Source of the DNA: Limosilactobacillus rudii
GTDB lineage: Bacteria > Bacillota > Bacilli > Lactobacillales > Lactobacillaceae
Length of the DNA: 64,000 nucleotides
Assembly: GCF_014145455.1 (NCBI RefSeq)
Contig: NZ_JACIVB010000060.1
Coordinates: 1 to 64,000, forward strand
Direction: 5' to 3'
Shown: positions 1 to 7,740 of the stretch, piece after piece
Layout of the letters: the number at the start of each line of letters is the position of its first letter
Numbering within the stretch: position 1 is the stretch's first letter
Notes under the pieces: generated by a model
What the model was told of the DNA's origin: nothing
The model's database searches: none
The model's input: only the letters and a program-made list of their open reading frames with translations
Translations under genes and position numbers: made by a program

Positions 1-86
1 TATCATATGTTGATTTAACTTGTCAAGAAGAAATTTTAAATAATTCAGAATTTCTTTTGATCGATAACTCAATCAGCAACTTTATT

Positions 87-115
87 AATATATCATGTCA
101 TCATCTTCATGTCAA
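87..115 (-). promoter_or_regulatory. Second consensus promoter firing out of the left edge
   Basis: On the minus strand TTGACA (115-110) is followed after 17 bases by TATATT (92-87). It lies 92 bases downstream of the previous promoter in the same direction. Tandem strong promoters of this kind commonly precede rRNA or other highly expressed operons; the gene served is not visible. Confidence 0.6.
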
Positions 116-178
116 CAACTTTTTTAATTTAATTGTTAAACTCTTGGGCAACAATCAATTGCCTTGACAACGATAACT

Positions 179-207
179 ACTATACCGTGTAACATCATAC
201 TTGTCAA
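179..207 (-). promoter_or_regulatory. Consensus promoter firing out of the left edge
   Basis: On the minus strand TTGACA (207-202) is followed after 17 bases by TATAGT (184-179). It points away from the DedA gene, so it must serve a transcript that continues outside the window. Confidence 0.6.
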
Positions 208-502
208 CAATTTCTTTAAGATTTTTTTATTTATAAAAACTGATGCGAATTTATAGTTTAACTTTCTTCTTTGAAGTTCGTATTTAAAACAAAATAAACA
301 ATGGATCCCTATCGATATTAGCTACTTATTAAGTAATTCCAAACAATTAATTTTAAAAACTTCGCCTTAAAATTATTACCAAGTCATCAATCGATATTGT
401 AATATCTTGTTTAAAAATTTAGCTGAATACTTCACAACAAAAATTTATCTTGATACACTTTAACAGTATTATCTTATATTTAATATAAAAAGGAGAATTA
501 AA

Positions 503-1150
503 TTGGCAACCCTTATTGACTTTATATTACACATCGATGTTCACTTAATTCAAATCGTTAATCAATTTGGTGATGCAACATACTTAATCCTGTTTGCAAT
601 CATCTTCATTGAAACCGGAGCAGTAATTTTACCATTTTTACCCGGTGATTCACTTTTATTTGCAGCTAGTGCACTTGCTGCCGATCCTCGTTACAATCTT
701 AATATTTGGCTTTTCATTTTTCTCTTTCTTTGTGCTTGTCTCGGTGGTGACTCCCTTAACTTCCTAATCGGTCATAAAGTAGGAAAGAGCTTATCTAACC
801 ATTCCCTATTTGGAAAACTCATCAATAAAGAAAGCTTGGCACGCGCCGAAGCTTTCTTTGAAAAGCATGGTGCACCAGCAATAATTCTTGCTCGATTTAT
901 CCCGATTATTCGGACGTTTGCTCCCTTTGCTGCCGCCGGCTCAGGTTTTCCATATCGACAGTTTTTTAAATACAGCATAATTGGTTGTGTAACATGGGTA
1001 CTACTATGTTGTGGCTCTGGCTTCTTCTTTGGAAATCTGCCATTTGTTCAAGAACACTTTTCAGTAATCATTATCGGAATTATTGTCGTAACACTAATTC
1101 CTGCAATCGTTGGGGCAATTAGATCACGATTTGTTAAAGAAAGCGCGTAA
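503..1150 (+). CDS. DedA family membrane protein
   Basis: The 215-residue protein belongs to the DedA/SNARE-associated family of polytopic inner-membrane proteins, some of which act in undecaprenyl phosphate or phospholipid translocation. Visible family marks are the acidic-proline stretch ETGAVILPFLPGDSLLF near residues 37-53 and the ARFIPIIRTFAPFAAG-like block near 133-150, with about five hydrophobic segments. The start is TTG, placed by AAGGAG eight bases upstream. It is the only rightward gene at this end, and its last 27 bases overlap the 3' end of the convergent DUF1461 gene. Substrate cannot be read from sequence. Confidence 0.85.
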   Translation: MATLIDFILHIDVHLIQIVNQFGDATYLILFAIIFIETGAVILPFLPGDSLLFAASALAADPRYNLNIWLFIFLFLCACLGGDSLNFLIGHKVGKSLSNHSLFGKLINKESLARAEAFFEKHGAPAIILARFIPIIRTFAPFAAAGSGFPYRQFFKYSIIGCVTWVLLCCGSGFFFGNLPFVQEHFSVIIIGIIVVTLIPAIVGAIRSRFVKESA

Positions 1151-1771
1151 AGTTAACTTTACCCATCCCCATATCAATAAGAAGATTAGCAAGGCTATCA
1201 CAAGCCATAAGCTAAAGAGCAATTCAAAAAAGCTTTCTGGCATCAATTCAATAATTGGATCAGCTGCAGGATTAAATACCCAGTCCATATTAGAAAAAAA
1301 TAAATAATGAAATTCAATAAAATAGCTACTGAAATTTGTTAATCCAACAAAACCACCAAAAACTAATAAGATAAATAACATTTGAAACGGCAAAATTAAG
1401 CGCCATAGCTGATTTTGCCGTTTTTGTAATTTAAACATATAAAATAATAAGGGACCGATAGTAACTATTAACAATTCATTAAATAACACAAGCCTTTTCA
1501 CGTCTTTAAAGTGATCAATCGCTGTCCCAGTAATAGGAACATACTTCAGTCTCAATGGCTGTATCCCCGGAAGTTGGAGATAAGCAATTATCCTTGAATA
1601 ATCAGCTAATAAGGCTGGTCGTGAAAGTCCTAATAAATGATTAGGAATTGTTACAAAGAGCGGTGACATATTTATAACAATGAAAAAAGCAATACTAATC
1701 GCTATTACTAAACTTAATAATGCTAATAATATTGCTTTTCCTTGTTCAATTACTTCATATTTTCCATTCAT
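1124..1771 (-). CDS. TIGR01906/DUF1461 integral membrane protein
   Basis: This 215-residue protein has about five hydrophobic segments (an N-terminal one near residues 14-36, then pairs around 95-140 and 180-205) and matches the TIGR01906/DUF1461 family often found beside a NagD-like phosphatase and YutD in lactobacilli. Its function is unknown. The ATG at 1771 is preferred over the TTG just before it because of the AAGAG spacing. It overlaps the end of the upstream HAD gene, which suggests translational coupling, and its 3' end runs 27 bases into the convergent DedA gene. Confidence 0.75.
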   Translation of the reverse strand: MNGKYEVIEQGKAILLALLSLVIAISIAFFIVINMSPLFVTIPNHLLGLSRPALLADYSRIIAYLQLPGIQPLRLKYVPITGTAIDHFKDVKRLVLFNELLIVTIGPLLFYMFKLQKRQNQLWRLILPFQMLFILLVFGGFVGLTNFSSYFIEFHYLFFSNMDWVFNPAADPIIELMPESFFELLFSLWLVIALLIFLLIWGWVKLTLRAFFNKS

Positions 1772-2525
1772 CAAGGCTCTTCACCGTATACGTAGGTTGT
1801 ATTCTTTCTCTTAACACCTCATCAGGACGTGATAATCCGGTATATACCAGCAAGCTATCCATCCCTACATTAATCGCAGCTTGAATGTCCGTATGGTAAT
1901 TATCTCCAACCATAATTACACTTTCTTTAGGTAATTGAACTTTCTTTAACGCCATTTTCATAATAATTGATTCCGGCTTACCAATCATTATCGGTTGCTG
2001 TTGGGTAGCATATTCTACCAATTTTACAATTGACCCGGCGCCAGGAACCATCCCCCGTTCATTAGGGAGGTTACTATCAGCATTAGTTCCAATAAAGGTA
2101 GCTCCATTGCGGATTAATAAAACTGCCTTTTCTAATTTCGCGTAGGTAACATCTGTATCTAATCCTACTACTACATAGGCTGGATCATTATCAGTAATGA
2201 CAAAACCATTATTTACTAATGCTTGCTTCAGCCCCGACTCGCCGACAACATAAACTTTACTCATAGAAGGAGCAACAGACAAAAGATAATCGGCAGTAGC
2301 AAGTGCTGTCGTATAAATATTTGCCGCTGTAACGTTTATATTATGATTTTTTCGAAGATTTTCTGCCACAAATTCTGGTGTGCGCGTACTATTATTTGTC
2401 ACAAATAAAATGTCCTTTTGTGCGTCCTGAAGATGTTTAATAAATCTAGCAGCGGCAGGAATTTGCTGCTTACCCTTATATGTAGTTCCATCGAGGTCAA
2501 TAAAATACCCTTGATAATCCCTCAT
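1755..2525 (-). CDS. TIGR01457 family HAD-type phosphatase (NagD-like)
   Basis: The protein (256 residues, normal length) is a HAD superfamily hydrolase of the NagD/YutF type. Motif I is FIDLDGTTY with the nucleophile Asp10 and Asp12; motif II is in VTNNSTR near residue 43; the family lysine sits in IGKPES; motif IV is MVGDNYHTDI with the metal-binding Asp. A type II cap lies between motifs II and III. Such enzymes dephosphorylate small cytoplasmic phosphate esters (sugar phosphates, pNPP in vitro); the natural substrate is unknown. The gene overlaps yutD upstream by four bases and the DUF1461 gene downstream. Confidence 0.88.
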   Translation of the reverse strand: MRDYQGYFIDLDGTTYKGKQQIPAAARFIKHLQDAQKDILFVTNNSTRTPEFVAENLRKNHNINVTAANIYTTALATADYLLSVAPSMSKVYVVGESGLKQALVNNGFVITDNDPAYVVVGLDTDVTYAKLEKAVLLIRNGATFIGTNADSNLPNERGMVPGAGSIVKLVEYATQQQPIMIGKPESIIMKMALKKVQLPKESVIMVGDNYHTDIQAAINVGMDSLLVYTGLSRPDEVLRERIQPTYTVKSLDEWKI

Positions 2526-3076
2526 CGTTTTACTTCGCTCCTCTTCTTCCGTTGATGAATTACAAATTTTTGATGATGTCCATTCTTTACACGTTCTGCA
2601 TGTTGGTTATGCCGCTGACGAACACTCGGCTGGCGTACTTTTCGATATCGTTCATGAATTATCGGTGTCCGTCGTCGCGCTGTCCGCTGTCGTCGATTAT
2701 GCTGACGCGGAATACAAACATCATCATTATGAATAATAAAGTATGCACATCCAAAATTACAATACTCAAATAAGTAATCTTCAATAGTGTCTACACCTTG
2801 ATCAGGTTCATACAACGGATTATGTTCGTCATAAAAGCCCTTCAACCGTAACTGATCGTATCCCCAGTCTCCTACAATATAGTCATATTTGCTTAAAATA
2901 CTGCTAAAGCGCTCTGCTAAACTTTCCGAACTAAAACCATCACGATAATTCTTAACTAACTCATATGGATGTCCATTTATTTCAAAATGTGTATCATCAA
3001 TCTTTTCAACATGATAAATTAAAGTTCGTTGCTCCTCGCGCTGGTCTATATAATCCTGTATTTTTGCTCGATTCAT
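2522..3076 (-). CDS. yutD: YutD family protein with long basic tail
   Basis: Residues 1-120 match the YutD family (DUF1027), a Firmicute protein of unknown function; the block VKNYRDGFSSESLAERFS is typical, as is the neighbour YutF-like phosphatase. Residues about 122-184 form a strongly basic Arg/Lys/His/Gln-rich tail that looks disordered and could contact RNA or another polyanion; that is inference. The stop overlaps the next start by four bases, so the two genes are probably translated together. The length is greater than that of short YutD proteins because of this tail. Confidence 0.8.
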   Translation of the reverse strand: MNRAKIQDYIDQREEQRTLIYHVEKIDDTHFEINGHPYELVKNYRDGFSSESLAERFSSILSKYDYIVGDWGYDQLRLKGFYDEHNPLYEPDQGVDTIEDYLFEYCNFGCAYFIIHNDDVCIPRQHNRRQRTARRRTPIIHERYRKVRQPSVRQRHNQHAERVKNGHHQKFVIHQRKKRSEVKR

Positions 3077-3101
3077 CTACTTACTTTCCTCCTCTAAAAT
3101 T

Positions 3102-3710
3102 TTATTTCTGCCGCGGAAACTTAACAGCTTTTTTTGCTGCTATTTCTTCTATCTCGTGAAGATTCAACGGTTCCCCAAACGACGGCTTGGAATTAAGATA
3201 ATCTAGTTCTGGTGCGTCAATGCCTACATTAATATTTTCCTTTATTGGCACTGAGTAATGATGAATATGTCCATGAAGATTAATTATCTGCGGAGCAATT
3301 CCTAACATCATCGGATAATGCGTTAAATAATACTGACAATGGTTGTATTTCATTAGTACACCAACATCATGAAACTGAAATTTAGGTATTCCAGCAAACG
3401 TATAATTTTTACTCTCCAAGTATTTAAAAAAAGCCCGACTATCATGATTGCCCTTTACTAAAATTAAATGCCCATTCAACTGGTTAAGTACCTCAAAAAT
3501 AGCCTGGTAAGCTTTTTTCTGCGGCTTAATAAAATATAGCGCAATATCTCCTAAATGATAGACAATGTCATTTTCATCAACCTTATTGTTCCAATTATTA
3601 ATTATTGTCTGGTTCATCTCATTAACATTAGCAAACGGGCGCGGTGCAAAATCACTCATTCCTAGCAAGCTATCATGAAAAAAGTGTGTATCAGATGTAA
3701 CAAATTTCAT
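3102..3710 (-). CDS. Metallophosphoesterase
   Basis: The 202-residue protein has the calcineurin-like metallophosphoesterase signature: SDTHFFHD at the N-terminus (Asp7, His9), HLGDIAL, VKGNHDSR, and HGHIHHY near the C-terminus, giving the full set of two-metal ligands. It is of the small bacterial type annotated as a phosphoesterase; substrate unknown. The start at 3710 (MKFVTSDTH) is chosen because AGAGG lies eight bases upstream, whereas earlier ATG codons have no proper spacing. It heads the run yutD - HAD phosphatase - DUF1461. Confidence 0.85.
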   Translation of the reverse strand: MKFVTSDTHFFHDSLLGMSDFAPRPFANVNEMNQTIINNWNNKVDENDIVYHLGDIALYFIKPQKKAYQAIFEVLNQLNGHLILVKGNHDSRAFFKYLESKNYTFAGIPKFQFHDVGVLMKYNHCQYYLTHYPMMLGIAPQIINLHGHIHHYSVPIKENINVGIDAPELDYLNSKPSFGEPLNLHEIEEIAAKKAVKFPRQK

Positions 3711-3761
3711 AAACATGCCTCTTTTTCTTAATACATGTATCAATTATTCTAAATTCTAAAA

Positions 3762-3805
3762 TAAAAAGTGACTAGAGACAAATTTTTATTGCCAACTAGC
3801 CACTT
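3762..3805 (-). terminator. Terminator of the comG-ackA transcript
   Basis: On the minus strand AAGTGGCTAG pairs with CTAGTCACTT (one G-T pair) around a 19-base loop and is followed by TTTATTTT. It lies 30 bases after the ackA stop. Confidence 0.75.
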
Positions 3806-3834
3806 AAACTGATAACTACTATGTTTAGTAATTA

Positions 3835-5031
3835 TTACTTGTTTTTCTTTAAACGTTCAATATCCCGAACAATCATTAATTCTTCATTTGTTGGAATTAA
3901 CAATGTCTTAATCTTAGCATCAGCTGATGATAAGTCACGTTCAACACCATGACAATCATTCTTTTCCTGGTCAATTTTAATGCCAAAGTAACCTAATTTA
4001 TCAGTAACCATCTTCCGAATTGGCGCACTATTTTCACCAACACCAGCTGTAAATACAATCGCATCTGCACCGCCCATTTCAGCAATGTATGCACCAATAT
4101 AACGAACAATACGGTTTACATAAATATCAAGTGCTAATTGAGCACGGTCATTCCCTTTTTCTGCAGCCGCAAGAATATCACGCATATCTGGAGAAATTCC
4201 GGAAATACCAATTAATCCAGACTTGTGGTTTAAAATGTCAATCATTTCATCCGAAGATAAGTTCAGTTTACCTTGCATAAATGAAACCAATGAAGGATCA
4301 ACATCCCCTGACCGAGTTGCCATTGTAATCCCTGCAACTGGAGTAAAGCCCATTGATGTATCAAATGATTTACCATTCTTTACGGCAGTAATTGAAGCTC
4401 CGGCACCAATATGCATTGTAATTAATTTAAGATCCTTCAATGGCTTACCTAACATTTCAGCAGCACGTCCCGCTACATAACGGTGGCTAGTACCATGGGC
4501 ACCATATTTCCGCGCACCATATTTTTCATACCAATCAAAGGGTACACTATATAAAGCATTCATCTCTGGCATATCAACGTGGAAAGACGTATCAAATACC
4601 GCAACCGCAAACGCATTTGGTAATACTTTTTGGAAGGCCTTAATGCCGATTAATTCAGCTGGTTCATGAAGCGGTGCATACTCTGACAATTCGTCAATTT
4701 TCTTAATGACATCATCATCAATAACAGTCGAATCCTTAAAGAACTCTCCACCAGCAACAATCCGGTGACCAACGGCAGTAATTTCATCGTAGTTTGCAAC
4801 GATATTTAATGCAATTAACTTATCTAGTAAATAATTAACTGCTGCCCCATGATCTTCAAATGGTTGTTCTTCCTCATGCTTTTGTCCATCGCCAAATTTA
4901 ATCTTAGCATGGCCCATCTTTTCACCGATTCGTTCAATTGTACCTTCAGCGACTACATCTTCATTAGGCATATCAAATAGCTTAAACTTTAGTGTTGAAC
5001 TTCCGGCATTAACTGCGATTGTTTTTGACAT
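3835..5031 (-). CDS. ackA: Acetate kinase
   Basis: AckA converts acetyl phosphate and ADP to acetate and ATP, the energy-yielding end of the phosphoketolase pathway in heterofermentative lactobacilli. The protein has 398 residues, the normal length. ASKHA-fold marks are visible: NAGSSTLKFKLF at residues 7-18, FDTSFHVDMP, GTSHRYVAGRA, HIGAGASITAV, and FTAGVGENS near the C-terminus. The ATG at 5031 is supported by AAAGGAG nine bases upstream. It follows ytxK by 14 bases and is the last gene before a terminator, so at least part of its transcription may come from the competence operon, an arrangement also seen in Bacillus. Confidence 0.97.
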   Translation of the reverse strand: MSKTIAVNAGSSTLKFKLFDMPNEDVVAEGTIERIGEKMGHAKIKFGDGQKHEEEQPFEDHGAAVNYLLDKLIALNIVANYDEITAVGHRIVAGGEFFKDSTVIDDDVIKKIDELSEYAPLHEPAELIGIKAFQKVLPNAFAVAVFDTSFHVDMPEMNALYSVPFDWYEKYGARKYGAHGTSHRYVAGRAAEMLGKPLKDLKLITMHIGAGASITAVKNGKSFDTSMGFTPVAGITMATRSGDVDPSLVSFMQGKLNLSSDEMIDILNHKSGLIGISGISPDMRDILAAAEKGNDRAQLALDIYVNRIVRYIGAYIAEMGGADAIVFTAGVGENSAPIRKMVTDKLGYFGIKIDQEKNDCHGVERDLSSADAKIKTLLIPTNEELMIVRDIERLKKNK

Positions 5032-5045
5032 TGAAAATTTCTCCT

Positions 5046-6056
5046 TTAACGTAAATTCGTTGCTACCCATTGGTTAATATCATCCATAAATGAAGCAAAT
5101 TTAGGCTTATCTTTGAATGAAGGGAACTCACCCAATAGTACCTTTTTAGCCTGTTTACTATTACCACCTTGACGCTGCAATAGTAATATTGACTTTTGCG
5201 CATTAGGGTTGGCAAAAAGCTCAGCCGGTAAATTAATAAGTCCTTGTAAATAGGCAACAGACTGAATCCATTTAACAAATGATTGTGATTCTTTTGTTTG
5301 AAAAAGACTACTAGGAACTAAAAATACACCAAAAGCACCAGGCTCAAGATAATTCATTGCTTGCTCAATCAACAAATGATGTACATATGAATGCCCCTCT
5401 TTTGCCCTCGTTTGATAATTTTTAGCATTTTCATCTAGTGGATAATAACCAATTGGTAAATCTGAAACTGCTAAGTCACATTGAGGAATATCTAGCGCAG
5501 TAATCGCATCCTGGTGATACAACTTAATATCAAGGTGCTGCAATTCAGTACTTACGCTAGCAACTTGAAGCATTGCATCATCATTATCAATACCGAATCC
5601 TCTAATATCCTTATCTCCATCAGTTTTTAATTGGTTAATAACCGTAGTCAATAAATTAGCCGTCCCAACTGCTGGATCAAAGATAGTTTTGATTTCCTTG
5701 GCCTTAGTAACTTTTTCAATTAAGAAAGCCATAATCAACCCAATAGTATCAGGTGTCATCTGATGATTAGCTTGAATTGCATCTTTACGAATTACTTTCA
5801 AAAAACTAAGCTGAATGATTTGCCGGATAATCTCTGGCTTCACATTTTGTAAATCTAATTCTTGATATATTGTTTGCAATTCATGTACAGCTTTTTCATT
5901 AGGAATTCCATTATCTACACGGACAGTATTATTATCAATAATATTTTCAGCGTTTTCTAAAAATGCATCTAAATACGAACAGTTTAATGCTGCCTGCAAT
6001 ATTTCGGTTGCCTTATCAAAAAGCTCAAACAATTGCTGTGGTGTTTTCTGTGTCAG
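5046..6056 (-). CDS. ytxK: YtxK-type class I SAM-dependent methyltransferase, probable CTG start
   Basis: The protein (336 residues from the CTG) resembles N6-adenine DNA methylases. Motif I is FDPAVGTANLL and the catalytic motif appears as SDLPIGYYP, the divergent form typical of the YtxK family, where the usual NPPY is altered. No target-recognition domain or restriction partner is present, so it is probably not a classical modification enzyme; its target is unknown. The only good ribosome binding site is GGAGG at 6066-6070, nine bases before an in-frame CTG at 6056. The next start-like codon, TTG at 6032, is 33 bases away from it. It sits between comGG and ackA, as in Bacillus. Confidence 0.85.
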   Translation of the reverse strand: MTQKTPQQLFELFDKATEILQAALNCSYLDAFLENAENIIDNNTVRVDNGIPNEKAVHELQTIYQELDLQNVKPEIIRQIIQLSFLKVIRKDAIQANHQMTPDTIGLIMAFLIEKVTKAKEIKTIFDPAVGTANLLTTVINQLKTDGDKDIRGFGIDNDDAMLQVASVSTELQHLDIKLYHQDAITALDIPQCDLAVSDLPIGYYPLDENAKNYQTRAKEGHSYVHHLLIEQAMNYLEPGAFGVFLVPSSLFQTKESQSFVKWIQSVAYLQGLINLPAELFANPNAQKSILLLQRQGGNSKQAKKVLLGEFPSFKDKPKFASFMDDINQWVATNLR

Positions 6057-6141
6057 TGGTAGTCGCCTCCAAATAATACAATCATTACTTTATTAGTTTA
6101 ACTATTATTCCAGTCAAATTCAAGGTAACACTCCTATTGGT

Positions 6142-6348
6142 CTACCTAAGATTATCTTTTATTCTAGTTACATAGACTGATGACAAATCTTTTACCAATT
6201 GTTGACTCTCTTGGTAATAATGATACTGATATAAAAGTACTGAGCTTATGATAAGCAGGACTGCAATACTTACAACCAAAACATAACCATCCTTCTTAAT
6301 GTTTTGATTGAGAATAAAAGTTAACAATTGCGCTATCTGTTTTTCCAT
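6142..6348 (-). CDS. comGG: Short ComGG-like protein, possibly truncated
   Basis: This 68-residue product occupies the seventh position of the comG operon. It has a hydrophilic N-terminus of 20 residues, a transmembrane helix at about 22-41 and only 27 further residues. ComGG proteins are usually longer (about 100-125 residues) and lack a prepilin cleavage site, as here. In-frame codons continue for 18 triplets after the TAG stop but show no recognisable motif. GGAG seven bases before the ATG supports the start. Identity rests on position and topology, not on residue similarity. Confidence 0.6.
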   Translation of the reverse strand: MEKQIAQLLTFILNQNIKKDGYVLVVSIAVLLIISSVLLYQYHYYQESQQLVKDLSSVYVTRIKDNLR

Positions 6349-6748
6349 TTGTCCGCTCCACCTCTATTAAAACTCTCCGCGAATCTAATTGCGTAAAAGA
6401 AAAACTATGAGCTTTTACATTATCTAATAATGGTAAATATCCGCCACTACGTACACACGTTAAAAATAAATTGACGCTACCTTTCAATTCATAATTTCGC
6501 TGAGCTACTTGACTATATAAAAATAAATGGCGTTTTTGAACCTGTACTACTTCAAAACGATGATTGGGAGATTCTAATTCTTGAATGAATAAGTACCAAT
6601 CGATTGATGAATCTAAATCTACCCTATTAGCTTTTTTCACACTAGTCATTACTAAACTAATATTGATAACTACTAGCGAGGCAATTATCAATGCACAAAT
6701 TCCCTCAACTAATGTAAATGCTGGCTTTTTTATCTTGTTACTTGCCAT
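6296..6748 (-). CDS. comGF: Competence minor pseudopilin ComGF
   Basis: The 150-residue protein has a type IV prepilin-like N-terminus, KKPAFTLVEGICALII, with Phe at the mature +1 and Glu at +5; the residue before the cleavage point is Ala instead of Gly. The rest matches the ComGF pattern, including a C-terminal block ending in RTNGKTDSAIVNFYSQ. It is a minor component of the DNA-uptake pseudopilus at the membrane. ATG 6748 is preferred (AAGGA nine bases upstream) over the TTG two codons earlier. It overlaps both comGE and comGG. Confidence 0.75.
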   Translation of the reverse strand: MASNKIKKPAFTLVEGICALIIASLVVINISLVMTSVKKANRVDLDSSIDWYLFIQELESPNHRFEVVQVQKRHLFLYSQVAQRNYELKGSVNLFLTCVRSGGYLPLLDNVKAHSFSFTQLDSRRVLIEVERTNGKTDSAIVNFYSQSKH

Positions 6749-7020
6749 AAACAATTATCCTTATAATAAACACTTACTTTTTGAGCGGTAGCATTTGCAA
6801 CTAATCCTTTTCTACTCAAGGATACCTGTTCCTTTTTTATAGCATATAAGTCACTTACTTCTTTTCCTAAGCGAATGACAGCTAATTTTTGCTGACTAAC
6901 CTGATACTGATGTTGCAATTGCTGCTCACAAATAAAAAACAAATTGACACCTAAGGCAATAACCATCGTAGCTGCCAGACCATCAGCCATCATAAATGCT
7001 CCCTGCGTCTTTTTCTTCAA
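6730..7020 (-). CDS. comGE: Competence minor pseudopilin ComGE
   Basis: This 96-residue protein carries a short basic leader KKKTQG followed by a hydrophobic helix (residues about 8-29), the layout of a minor pseudopilin. The usual Glu at +5 is absent; an Asp follows at +6. The start is TTG at 7020, supported by GGAGG eight bases upstream. It overlaps comGD by 38 bases and comGF by 19. Assignment as ComGE is by position in the operon and topology. Confidence 0.7.
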   Translation of the reverse strand: MKKKTQGAFMMADGLAATMVIALGVNLFFICEQQLQHQYQVSQQKLAVIRLGKEVSDLYAIKKEQVSLSRKGLVANATAQKVSVYYKDNCLWQVTR

Positions 7021-7432
7021 CTCGATATCCTCCCCATGCTAATTGAATTTTCATTAAAAATAAATGATGGTTTATAGCCGACTGGAAAACTTGTGTACGT
7101 GCCCTAGTATATCCAGTTGGTGAAATTACGACTTCACTAAAAGACCGTACCCGCAATGTAGCGGGAATAACTATTTCATTGCACCCATCACTCCAACGAA
7201 AATACATTGTTTCTCCTACCTTGTTGTATCTAATGACCGTAAGTTGCTGGCTGACTTCAGCTCGTAATTGAGCTTGGCGCCATTCACGCCGAAATAATCG
7301 CCAAAAACGCTCCTCTGCCATTACTTGTCGACTTCTCGTAAACGACGGAATTGTAACAGTTAAAATTAGCGCCGTTATTCCTAGAACAATAATTGTCTCA
7401 AAAAAAGTAAAGCCCGTTCTCTTCCCATTCAT
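6983..7432 (-). CDS. comGD: Competence pseudopilin ComGD
   Basis: The protein (149 residues) starts with the prepilin motif KRTGFTFFETIIVLGI: cleavage by ComC is expected after Gly7, giving Phe at +1 and Glu at +5, followed by a hydrophobic helix. The soluble domain is small and basic. In Bacillus ComGD is a minor component of the competence pseudopilus. The start codon overlaps the comGC stop by four bases. Confidence 0.85.
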   Translation of the reverse strand: MNGKRTGFTFFETIIVLGITALILTVTIPSFTRSRQVMAEERFWRLFRREWRQAQLRAEVSQQLTVIRYNKVGETMYFRWSDGCNEIVIPATLRVRSFSEVVISPTGYTRARTQVFQSAINHHLFLMKIQLAWGGYRVEEKDAGSIYDG

Positions 7433-7740
7433 CGTTGGATTGCCTTTCCATCCACAATTACTATTCGCTCACGATGAGCTTGTTGAACCTGAGCTGCTGT
7501 TAAATAATTTGCATTTTTTAGTTCATCAAGCCCGACATTATCCGTACCATTTTCATTTTCATAAGCATCAATCTGCGTTTGAATTACTGAAACCATTGCT
7601 TTTCCATGAATACTGTTAGCATGTTTTCGTTGTTGCGATAGATTTGGCAGTATTATTAGTACTAACAAACTAATAATAAATAATACAATTGACATTTCTA
7701 ATAACGTAAACCCAGACTGTTTTCTTTTTAAAAATTTCAT
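7429..7740 (-). CDS. comGC: Major competence pseudopilin ComGC
   Basis: ComGC is the main subunit of the pilus that captures external DNA. The 103-residue protein has a canonical type IV prepilin leader, KRKQSGFTLLEMSIVLFII, with cleavage after Gly10, Phe at +1 and Glu at +5, then a helix and a small C-terminal domain. The start ATG shares its A with the comGB TGA stop (TGATG), and AGGAG lies seven bases upstream. The longer frame extending into comGB has no support. Confidence 0.92.
   Translation of the reverse strand: MKFLKRKQSGFTLLEMSIVLFIISLLVLIILPNLSQQRKHANSIHGKAMVSVIQTQIDAYENENGTDNVGLDELKNANYLTAAQVQQAHRERIVIVDGKAIQR

Larger units (their letters stand above)
1..502. other. Gene-free AT-rich region with leftward promoters
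   Basis: No open frame with a ribosome binding site is visible here. The region holds two minus-strand promoters that match the consensus (listed separately) and a third isolated TTGACA (minus strand, 26-21) whose -10 box would lie beyond the left edge. On the plus strand it ends in the leader of the DedA gene, whose ribosome binding site AAGGAG precedes a TTG start at 503. I see no tRNA or terminator fold. Confidence 0.6.

Noticed and set aside
1-26. Third leftward promoter at the window edge
   Set aside because: Only the -35 TTGACA is visible; the -10 would lie outside the window, so it is not listed as a feature.
6100-6141. Continuation of comGG past its TAG stop (18 codons) as a read-through product or mutated C-terminus
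   Set aside because: The codons end quickly at TAA and show no ComGG-like pattern; a run this short is expected by chance.
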